A DNA stretch of 64,000 nt from Orbilia blumenaviensis (taxonomy: Eukaryota; Ascomycota; Orbiliomycetes; Orbiliales; Orbiliaceae): NCBI GenBank assembly GCA_036872755.1, contig JAVHNS010000002.1, positions 4,278,001-4,342,000 of the forward strand. Reading direction: 5' to 3'. The notes below the pieces were generated by a model that saw only the letters and a list, made by a program, of their open reading frames with translations, was not told the origin of the DNA and did not search any database. Positions 24,063 through 33,623 of this stretch are shown piece after piece. The position numbers and the translations under genes are program-made. Position 1 is the first letter of the stretch, and each line of letters opens with the position of its first letter.

Positions 24063-25040
24063 ATGGGTACCGTTCGAGCGCCAGAACACGACCTTGAGAA
24101 GGGAGAACTGGAAGAAGTGAATCCCACACAAGCTTTCTTTAATGAAGTCGCAGCTCTCAGACAAGAAAACAAAGATATCCAAGCGAAGATCCAGACCATT
24201 CGGGAACTCCAGACAGAATCACTCTCTAAGGTTACAGATGAAGAGACAGCGGCCGTCAACAACCAAATCAGCGCCCATGTGGCGGAACTGTCAAAAATTA
24301 ATGCGGAGATGACACGGCGGATCAAAGCACTTGCGTCAAAAACAAAAGAAGATTCCGACAATGCAACTCATGTGAAGCTTATTGAAAAAGAGTTCAAGCA
24401 AGCGATCCATCGGTATCAGGAAGTGGAGGTGGAATACAAGAAGAAAATGAGGGAACAACTAGCAAGGCAGTATCTGATTGTCAATCCCGATGCGACTGAA
24501 GAAGATATCAAACGAGTACAGGAGGAAGGCAATCAACCAATCTTCTTAACTGCCGTAGGTTACCATGGCCGGCACTAACGCTAATCTCACAATTTCGCTA
24601 GAAGAAACGATGGCTAACCTATATTTTTGGCTAGATAATGGATGCGAGAAGAGAACAAGGAAGTTCCGCCCTCAATGAGGTCCGCAACCGCTATAAGGAG
24701 ATTCAAAAGATTGAACAAACTATGGAAGAGTTGGCCGATCTATTCACTCAATTAAATCAACTTGTTTACCAACAAGACGAAGCGATTGAAGAGAGTAGAG
24801 CAAAGGCTGAGAAGACAGCCGAAGACGTAGAAGCCGGAGCTAACACACTCGGAGTCGCTGTTGAACATGCAAAACGTGCTCGCAAGAACAAGTGGTGGTT
24901 GCTTATCATTGTTTGTAAGTGTGGACGAGCAGTCTTACAGACAAGTTTGGTACCGGCTAACATGGCAATCGGTGATTTCAGTTATCATACTCCTAATCAT
25001 TATCTTTGCAGTTCTCTTCACTATAAAGCCCTGGGAATGA
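24063..25040 (+). CDS. Plasma-membrane-type syntaxin (Qa-SNARE, Sso1/2-like)
   Basis: t-SNARE that pairs with Sec9- and Snc-type SNAREs for vesicle fusion at the cell surface. Exons 24063-24554, 24635-24914 and 24982-25040 encode 276 residues; the introns (80 and 67 nt) have good donors (GTAGGT, GTAAGT) and the first has a CTAAC branch site. Residues about 20-160 are the helical N-terminal Habc-type region with strong heptads. The SNARE motif runs about 187-241, with the expected central-layer Gln at about 211 (LVYQQDEAIEE) and the conserved lead-in EIQKIEQTMEELADLF. A basic juxtamembrane segment (KRARKNKWW) leads into a C-terminal anchor created by splicing, LLIIVFIILLIIIFAVLF, which ends shortly after in KPWE. 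Without the last intron removed the anchor would be lost. Sso-type N-termini are often longer; an upstream exon cannot be excluded. Confidence 0.93.
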
Positions 25041-25583
25041 CCCAACACTTCATCTACAACTCACCGATATACCACATCAAGGCATTCCGTTTTATTTGCT
25101 GACCGGCAAACCAAGACCCTCGTTTTATTCCAAAGATGGGAAAGCATTGTTTCTACATTCAGGATATTCAATTTTTTTTATTTTTTTTTATTTTTCAAAA
25201 CTTGGTGATTTTCGGTGCGCATTTGATGGGAATTTGCACAAAATATGAATGATACCGTTGCACGTTGGCGTTTTGTCAAATTTTATATTGGCATGCATTT
25301 CCATACTTTTGGAAAATTATCTTTTATACATATGTGCTTCGATGAATGAATGTATCGAATCATGTTATGATCATGACTGTCACTCCTTAATTGGCTAATG
25401 CATCAAATTTCTTGTCCCAACAGGAATCTATTCTATGACTTTTGCGAGGGCTGCTGCTGCTCACATACTACGGTATTAACGAGCATTAGGACCATTTATA
25501 CCGGATATCCATACCCTACAAAGGTCAAACAGCCACATATTACGATGCACTACTAGTATACTTAACCTGACGAAATCAAGTCT

Positions 25584-25660
25584 AACCAGCCGACCAAGGA
25601 AAACGGTGACCCTCACAGACGGCTGTCTGTGGGGATCACCGTATTCTTCGGCAGTTCGTT
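25584..25660. repeat. Hairpin repeat, copy 1
   Basis: Inverted repeat with core 25603-25642. The arms ACGGTGACCCTCACAGAC and GTCTGTGGGGATCACCGT pair with two mismatches around a short GGCT-type loop. Weaker pairing extends outward to AACCAGCCGACC on the left and CGGCAGTTCGTTG on the right. It shares arm sequence with copies 2 and 3. Confidence 0.85.
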
Positions 25661-25738
25661 GACCCTTTGGCTCTAGGCCTTTTTCAATCTCCTTCGCAAC
25701 CTCACTCGCTGGAGCTCATAGAACACCATTTAGTATCT

Positions 25739-25816
25739 AACCAGAAAGCAGATGAAAACGGTGACCCCCACAGACGGCTGTCTGTGAGGATCACCGTATT
25801 CTTCTGCCGCTCGTTG
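25739..25816. repeat. Hairpin repeat, copy 2
   Basis: Core 25758-25797 is nearly identical to copy 1, with arms ACGGTGACCCCCACAGAC and GTCTGTGAGGATCACCGT. The outer arms begin AACCAG on the left and end CCGCTCGTTG on the right. Differences from copy 1 include changes on both arms that leave a paired stem. Confidence 0.85.
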
Positions 25817-25873
25817 ATAGTGATAATTCAGGGGCTTCCAGGGCATTGGATTTAGACCGCAGACGACTACCCT

Positions 25874-25987
25874 AACCAACAAACCAAGGCATACGGTGGC
25901 CACCACAGAAAATATGAGTATATATTTTTATGGAAAAGATATACCTCTACTCCTGTGGGGACCACCGTATGCCTCAGCCGCTCGTTG
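25874..25987. repeat. Hairpin repeat, copy 3 (enlarged loop)
   Basis: Arms GGCATACGGTGG and CCACCGTATGCC are perfectly complementary over 12 bp and continue imperfectly in both directions, inward to CACAG/CTGTG and outward to CCAAC/GTTGG. The loop is AT-rich and about 43 nt long (near 25910-25952), much larger than in copies 1 and 2. The right end CCGCTCGTTG is the same as in copy 2. Confidence 0.85.
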
Positions 25988-28900
25988 GGTATACCTGGCG
26001 TTGATCGGCTGAAAAATTAGAGAGAGGGAAAAGAAGTCTGGAAGGATAAGAAGGATTGGTCTCGTACGATTAGATGTAAGAGAGAGAATAAGACTGTGAG
26101 TGTTGATGTGGAAGAAAATTTAGATGTAGTAGGGCCGTTGAGGGTGGTATTTATATACAAAGGATGCTGCTAACTATCTCTTCTATGCTACTTAGATTGG
26201 GCGAGCTAGCTCTACGATGTGTATAGTACACTGATTCTAAACCAAAAGGATACTCACTTGGCCGCCTTGATCTCCTAATCCGCAGCCACCCCACTCCTTC
26301 AGAAGAGCCTCACAAAACCGCAACAGCCGACGGAAATATTACACGCTAGCATTGGACAGTGTACAAAGATCCACATTGTGATCATTCTAGCGAGCGGTTG
26401 CCTCTAGTGTCAATGTGCCACAGTTAAACCAATGGGAAACGATATCTAACACTGCCGACGAGCTATTATCAGATAGTTTTGTCACTATTACAATCTCATG
26501 AGCGACGCTTCCAGCCCGAAAGACACGGGGCGCTCTCTCGCAATTTTGTTCTTTCTAAGGGATAAAAGGAAAAAAAAAGGCTCGATCACAAGCCATCGGT
26601 CATCGACATATTGATTGGGCACGATTGGCTACGTATCTAAATTTCGGAGATGAGCTCCCGACTGGGTAGTGACGTCGAGGAGGGGGCCGACATTCCATTG
26701 GGTACCTTCCAGTAGCGGGGCACTGTCAGGCAAACCCGCTTTAACCCAGGCCCGCGCCCGCAGTCTGCAGATTGCATATGCATGAACTTTCTTTTTCTCC
26801 TTGTTATTTTCTTTACGAAGCTTTAAAGGTGTTCCGACTGGATAGGAAGCACAACACGCTAGTTTCTTATGCACCTTTTTACTGAAACCTAAGCTTGTGT
26901 TACGGATGTCAGAGTTTTCAGGTCTTTTGACATTAATACCACGAAATGGCAGCACATGCTCTGAAAAGTAACGTGTGAGCGTGGCTTCATGACGTGGAGG
27001 ATCTATCTGACACTGGCTATATGAGGTTGCAACTCATATAGCGAGACTTTGTGTTACGAAAATGGTATTAGAGAATGGGGGTATCGGAATGTGAATATCC
27101 AGAATATCCAGACGATAACAATGGAAAAATTTATTGTGATGAGATAATTTCCACAGATACTGCGCCTCACTTTGTTGAATCGCCTCGCGGTTTAGTTTGT
27201 GCTTTGCCGTTTGAAAAAGAATCTTCACAGCCTCCATATTGCATTCCTTCCTTGCTGTCCCGTTCATGGATAAAAATCTGCATCCCGAACTTCTCTCGCC
27301 AATCTGATTTCCAGGAAATCCCAGATTAAGTCACCCCTATTATCTGCATGTATACCGCATCATGGAGAAATCTGTATATCGAAAATTTCCAAATCGATAA
27401 AAAGCAAAATGTTGTAGTAGAGCTTAAACCTTGAGAATGTACACTCTTTGTTGGGTTTTTCGCGTTGCATTTTTGGAGGGATAGCCAGGATCCAGTCTCT
27501 TTACAGATACTTCTGAGAGTGTGATGTTGCATGTTGTTGGCCTCGAGAACATGGTGACTCACGGGTGCGTCGTTAACATGTCTGGTGCTTTATTTGTGAT
27601 GGCTTGGCCTTAGGTGCGGGGGCTGGATCCTGAGCTAGTCTGGCACAGCAAAAACCCAAACTTCTCTTCATCAAGATCGTGATAAGGAAGTTGTTTGCTG
27701 CACATACATGCAGGAGAAGTCTTCTCTTAAAGTCACGATTTTTGTGTGTTGTTTTAATCAAAATTACCACAAATAGAGGCTGAACGGAAGAACAACAACC
27801 ATGGTTTTTACACTTGCATTTGGTTGACGTCGCAGGTCGGGAGAATGGTTTATCCGCCGTTCAGCCTTTCACTTTCGCCTTTGTCCAAGATAGCGGTTCG
27901 GTAGTTTCGGTCCCATGCAGCTGGCGTGGCTTCCGTTTTGGCTCTTTGTTCGGATTCTCTACACCTGCGTATTTAGGATTTTACAGATCGCTTGTACTTA
28001 TGGCTGCTTTTTGCAAATTTTGCTTTGCTTTTCCGGTTCTGTGTTTAGGTCGCGGAGCACTGGTGCCTGGCTTACTGCTATTGTCGTATCGGTCTTTGGT
28101 AGAAATGCTTAACCGGGATATTGGTACTCCAGGGTAGTACTAAACCGTCTGCAGGACCTAGGCTGATGCTAAGATTAGGCAATATACTAAAGTATTGATA
28201 TTCGCCTTATTTGGCCCGCGCTCGGACTTGGGATGCAGAATTGTTATCCTTGATCATTATTTTTTTACACGTTTTTATGGTGTATGTATATACTTTCGAG
28301 CCGTACCTGGTGGAGGAGTTCAAGGCTGCATATTTCCCTCGGTCTTGTGGAGACCATATTGACTCGAAAGTGTGGGGACATACTTACTCTCAGGGAAGTT
28401 TCAGAGACGTTTGGGATATTTACCATGTGCATCCGAGTCTAGACACCAATAACCCCCCTGAGCCTCCCGAAAAATAGACCCCGCCTATATCTTATTACAA
28501 TCACATACACAATTAATATTGTGGTATTTTCAGTGGGACTAAAACCTGGGAGAAAGGCTATGCAGCTAGCCTCGCTAAGGTAATGTGCATGTAGCCTCGA
28601 ATCGAATGTGCAGGTGTATGTAATGCAAAGCTAGGCCATGCAAATGCAACAGAGACTCATTCATGTTTGTTGTTGTTCATTTTTTCTCGCCGCGCATACG
28701 TGCCCCTCGCGGGGTTATTCATCGATATTCGCCCCGTGAAATGAAATTTGACTGAGGGGCAATGGTAAATAAGGGCCCAATTGGAATAAAGGGCTTATGG
28801 TTGCACATGCGAGTAAGATGACAATGCTGTGGAATGTTGGTTCTTAATTGGAGCCATGTAGCATGTAGGTGGGGCGCCTCGGACTATAAATCCGTGATAT

Positions 28901-29820
28901 GCAAAAGACGAGTAAGGTATGTAAAAGTGGAACCCTTTTACCGGTTGAGTCATTGAGATAATGATGGATTATGTGGGCTTCATTGCATTGTAGATTTGTC
29001 TATTTTTTTCCAACGATGATATTCGGGTGTATGCGAGTCGTGCTCATGCAATGCCTACGTATGTGCCCGGTGTATATTCCATGGTATCTTTTTTTTAACA
29101 GGCTACGTATACGGCTACGAGACCAACCACGGCCGGTCGTTATAACTTAAGTAGGTAGGTATTATCAGCCGATTATGATGGGAGCTCTCGGTACTTGACC
29201 ATAAATAGCTAATGTATAACTGGTATTTAGGATTTGAGATACCATATCGCCGTGATTCGCTGGCTATTCATATTCGTCCGTACGTAATATTGAAATTAAA
29301 AACACCTGATGGGTTCGTTTTAATGAGCCCAGAACATTCGTGATTAGTCTAGAGAGCTCATTACCACATAAAAGCCTATGATTATCCTATACCCTCAGAA
29401 ATTTGAGAAAGTTCACTTGCAGTAGGCTCCTAGCGGTGCTATCGTGGGGGCGTATATCACATGCATAGACCGGGTTGGAAGTGGTTCGGAACACATCACA
29501 GATGGATTGGGAGTAAGAAGACACATTCGCTTTAAAAATGAAAATAAGAAGAAGAAAATAAGAAGAGCAGGCAAAATCACGATACCCTCAAGGTCAAGGC
29601 CTAAGGCAACATCAGGCTCAGAATCCGGAGGGCAAGGCAATTGCAAAGTGGGGAACGGTTGAATCTAATTTACAATAAAGAATACTAAACCGATTAAAGC
29701 AGTTTTACATATAGCTAATCCGGCGACGAAAAACGATAGAGGAAGACCGCAGGATTGAGGTGGTCCCAAAATAAGTTTGTGGGAAGGCAAAAAAGGAGAA
29801 TAATACGGACGCCGATTGAC

Positions 29821-31566
29821 TCATCTATAGGTATCCCCTGTATACCCGATCAACTTCTGTCCATTCACTGGCCCAGACCCCCCATTCCTCTGCCATGGCA
29901 TCACATATTCCCTCTTTTTCTCTTCCTTCACTGCCTGTACCATCATTCTCGCCACCATAGTCTGCACATCAAAGCCGTGTATGCCGTCCCTTACCCCATC
30001 GAATCTGCTACCATCAATTCCTAACCCAATTCCCAGATCATCTAGTCCACCTGGCATTCTGCGGCTGCGGAAACGGTCCTCTTTGATGAATCGCCTATGA
30101 TCGCCGTCGAAGTCGTCGCGGCCGGGTCGAGAGGCTTGTGAGAAGCCATAGTCATCGAGGCCGTGGAACGTGTTGTTTCTATTAAGACCTGATCGACTAC
30201 CAAGTCCCACACCAGCGTGCCCACCACTAGCTATGTTCCCCGATCTTGGGAACCCATGATGATCTTGGTGCGGGCCGAAGAAGTATTCTGAGGGGGCGGG
30301 TGAGCCGCGACGGGAGGGGATTGGAGTATGAGAAGGCGTTATGCGATCGGCCTGCATACCCAAAGCGTGTTTTGAAGGGTTCTGGAAAATACGGAGCTGA
30401 ATTACAACGTGCTCGTAGGTTTGATCTTTAGGGTTATTACTGGTACCAGTGATTTGAAGCTGTGGATTTTGATGATCTGGGGTGACTATTTGGTGTGTAG
30501 ATTGTGTTGGGTCGACAGTCACCGGTGAGCTTTCAATGATTTTTTGAAGTACCTGAGGGCTTAAGGTCAAGAAAACACTACTTTCGAAGGGCTGGGCACC
30601 AGTATCGTCGTAAGAGGGTATTGGAAGTGTTTCTTCGAGACCCCCCAAAGGCGGGCGGGGAGTCTCAGCGAGAATAGCGGCCTCTCGAGCCCTCTTCCTT
30701 TTCTGGAACTCGTTGTGTTCGAGCTCGAGGTAGTCACATAGACGGCGGGAGAGGTTCCATTGGCGCTCACCATATTGAGCGAAGGTGATATTGTGGGAGT
30801 TTGAGTTATAGCGCTTGAATAGTGTGTCGTAAGAGGATAGGACGGGAAAAGTAAAATCTTGCATCATCTGTGTGTGAGCTAATAGGTCACCGAGACGGAG
30901 GAAGCGGAGTGATTCTTCAATGTTAGAGAGGTTGTGCTTTATATGTTTACGATATTTGAGGTATGAGTTCTCTATATGCTCCCGGGTGGGATTCTGGCCA
31001 TTGTCCAGGCATTCTAGGACAAGTGAGACTTCGACAAAGGATTCTAGGAGTATGAGATAGGCGGAGATATCACGAAGACCAAGATCCTCATCGCCATTGT
31101 ACTGGGAGATCTGACGGGGCTGGAGTTCGCGCTCACGGTCCCTAGCACCGAAGTCATGACGGAAGGGGAAGCCAGTAGCGAAAGCTTCGGATAGTGCCGC
31201 GCGTACGTTGTAGCTTTGACCATTTTTGATGCGGCGAAACAACGTGAAGACTACAACTCTGAGGGTCTCGCTACCGCCAAAACGGGTAGGTGAAATAAGA
31301 CGGGCTTCATCCGTTTGTGGATCTGGAGAGCGGGCCCAGAGAACGACATCCCGGAGAGGGGCAAGGTCGTATACTATTGTTACTTGGCCCAGACTACGAG
31401 AGTGACGGTCGCCTCTGGGGTCGAAGTTTTGAAAGCCACGACGAAGACGGGGGAAGTTACGGTGGAGTTCAGAGAGGGTACAAGAACCGATGAGCTCATC
31501 GTTCCAACAGAGAGTGACAGGCTGCATTTGGTTTGGATGGTAGTGTTTGGAGTTTGCATTCCCCAT
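29821..31566 (-). CDS. Hypothetical protein with N-myristoylation signal
   Basis: Intronless gene of 581 residues; I do not recognise the family. It starts MGNANSKH, a strong N-myristoylation sequence (Gly2, small residue at 5, Ser6, basic at 7), so membrane attachment is likely. Residues about 15-300 look folded: short strands (PVTLCWNDELIGSCTL, QVTIVYDLAPLRDVVLWA), then helical segments with many Leu (DLGLRDISAYLILLESFVEVSLVLECL). From about 300 the chain is Pro/Ser/Gly-rich and probably disordered, ending in an Arg/Asp/Gly-rich stretch and a short helix (TMVARMMVQAVKEEKKREY). The codon pattern and length support a true gene. It is divergent from the proline-rich gene at 33624, with about 2 kb between the starts. 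Confidence 0.8.
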   Translation of the reverse strand: MGNANSKHYHPNQMQPVTLCWNDELIGSCTLSELHRNFPRLRRGFQNFDPRGDRHSRSLGQVTIVYDLAPLRDVVLWARSPDPQTDEARLISPTRFGGSETLRVVVFTLFRRIKNGQSYNVRAALSEAFATGFPFRHDFGARDRERELQPRQISQYNGDEDLGLRDISAYLILLESFVEVSLVLECLDNGQNPTREHIENSYLKYRKHIKHNLSNIEESLRFLRLGDLLAHTQMMQDFTFPVLSSYDTLFKRYNSNSHNITFAQYGERQWNLSRRLCDYLELEHNEFQKRKRAREAAILAETPRPPLGGLEETLPIPSYDDTGAQPFESSVFLTLSPQVLQKIIESSPVTVDPTQSTHQIVTPDHQNPQLQITGTSNNPKDQTYEHVVIQLRIFQNPSKHALGMQADRITPSHTPIPSRRGSPAPSEYFFGPHQDHHGFPRSGNIASGGHAGVGLGSRSGLNRNNTFHGLDDYGFSQASRPGRDDFDGDHRRFIKEDRFRSRRMPGGLDDLGIGLGIDGSRFDGVRDGIHGFDVQTMVARMMVQAVKEEKKREYVMPWQRNGGSGPVNGQKLIGYTGDTYR

Positions 31567-33623
31567 TTTGGCAATTGATTATCGAGGGGGAAATAGTTTA
31601 TGGTAACTGGTAGATAATAAGAGCGAAAAGAACACAAATGACGAATGATCGAGTAATCAATTCAACGTTTAAACAGAAATTAAGAACGAAATCAAATATG
31701 GTAGGCGTGTTGAATAATAGGATATGAAATCGAGTGGAGAGCTAGAGTAAACTGGCGAATTATCGATCTAGAGTTGATTGGATTCTGGCATATGTTTGGT
31801 ACCGTAGTAGCTCGGCTCTTTTATAGACATTGACGGGATATTTTCGTGAGTCGACCACGGATACTATTCCCAGTGCGGATTGAAACTGTGATGGAGGTTT
31901 GGTGACACGAAGAAAGAAAAAAAAATATTCATCTGTTTGCTTTACGGAGCCCAGTAGGTCTAGAATAGTATCAAGTGAGAAGTACTTGGGCCACCTCATG
32001 GAGGTTGTAGCGCAAGTTTATGAGATTAGAAGTACCTGTATCTAGGGCCTGAGGATATCGATATTTTGACGTACGTATACGTACCGCATAGTGATATCCT
32101 GTGTTACTTGATGTCCCCTTAATAACTTGACTACCTGCGGCAAAGCCGATATTGATTCCATAGCTAAGTAGATTAATATAATTATAAAAAAATGCGACCT
32201 GGTCAAATCAGGTCAAGTCAGGTAGTACAGATGACAGCTGTCAGCCCCGTGGACCCGATAAATTAACGGTTGACACGATATACATATATATAGATACCTC
32301 TAAGAATTAAACCAATTTCAATGACAGGGATTCTTATGCGTGAACCTTTTAAACCCTTGCCTGTGATGTGACACAGGTAGCACAAGCCTTGAAACATTAA
32401 CTGCTTGCCTTCCCTGGGACAACAGTAAACTACACACTATCAGTATGCATAAAGCGATTGTAGGGAGATATAGGTAGGTATCTTTTACGAAGTTACAACA
32501 TACGATTATTTTGGTTGAGTTATTGTAGCCGCACAAATAGACATTTTCTCCGAGGTGCGCCGATGCACTGGTTCATGGTCATACATATATACACATTATG
32601 GTATGCAGATACTGGCCGGCGAGCTCCAATATGCGTTGTTCTAAGAAAAATGCAACAAAGTGGTAGTCTAGGTAGATTGGATTGGAGAAACAGTGCACAC
32701 GACTAAGTTACGTAGGTAAGTGAGATATCTTTGAATTTGAGCTGGATACTGAATTACCCATAGGCACAGATGATCTAGCCGTACGTACCTCAAGTCTTAT
32801 GGGTATTCAATCAATATAGGTAAGTACCTAGACACTACGAGATTAGCAGGTATAGCCAGTCTCCGAATGATAAACTGAAGTAAAATAATATAATATAATA
32901 TCCTCGTGTTAGTGTTCCCTCGGCATGCTGCAGATATATATCCTAATGCGCAGACAGCCACAGGCAACGTAGTCTGATTGCTTAAGCCCTCTTTACAAGA
33001 TCTTCCGGGTTGTGGATCTTCCACCCGCTTCTTCCTAGGCTCGTCTACGGTCTGGGCCTCTTTGCTGATCTCAGGATTCCATATCCTATAGCTACTATCG
33101 ATCATCATCATCATCAACAACATCACTAACAACAACATCATCATCAACATCAACAACATCAACAACATCAACAACATCAACAACATCAACAACAACAGTA
33201 GCCAGTAGTATCTCGATTTTGATCTTGATCAACATTCCCGGCCCCAGTTAGTTCGAATAACTCTCCCCTTCAATCTTAACCTCTAATCCCGGCCTATAGC
33301 CAGCATCACTGGTTTGCTTTTTACCCTTCCCTGAATGTCGCTGCCGTTGCCGCTGCTGCCTTCACTCGGTTATTTCGAGCGTGGGCAATCTGGCTGGCTG
33401 TGATATCCTCAAAGGATATCTGCACCCGTTGCTGGTAAGAGATACACTCTCTCCTTCTTTCCTCGAATCCCCTCTATCCCTCCCTTCTGATTCTTTCCAT
33501 TTGCTGCCAACATCAATATCGTCGCCGCCATTATCATCATTTGTCATCGTCACCAACCTCCCCTCTCTAACTCCCTCATACTTTATCTTTCTGACCAAGT
33601 CCATCTAGAGTCCCCCCTGAAAC
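31567..33623. other. Shared upstream region of two divergent genes
   Basis: No gene seen. It contains TAGGTA words at about 32470, a triplet-rich ATC/AAC repeat at 33101-33197 and, just before the + strand gene, a CT-rich leader (about 33440-33500) typical of fungal promoters. Confidence 0.5.
33101..33197. repeat. Triplet and 9-bp repeat (ATCAACAAC)n
   Basis: Starts as (ATC)n, becomes mixed AAC/ATC triplets and ends as about five units of ATCAACAAC (33148 onward). It creates a long artificial Leu/Met-rich frame on the minus strand. It lies about 430 nt upstream of the ATG at 33624. Confidence 0.85.

Larger units (their letters stand above)
25041..29820. other. Intergenic region carrying the hairpin array
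   Basis: About 4.8 kb with no recognised gene. The first part holds the 3' flank of the syntaxin gene and three related inverted repeats (25584-25987). A purine-rich segment follows at about 26010-26125. Open frames at 27814-28137, 28211-28477 and 29413-29662 show no domain or splice context and I treat them as spurious. Confidence 0.5.

Noticed and set aside
26010..26170. Purine-rich segment followed by a TATA-like stretch, considered as an LTR end
   Set aside because: No matching second copy, no TG...CA ends and no primer-binding site could be identified in the window.
32797..33195. Minus-strand open frame rich in Leu and Met
   Set aside because: It is the translation of the ATC/AAC triplet repeat at 33101-33197 and has no other support.
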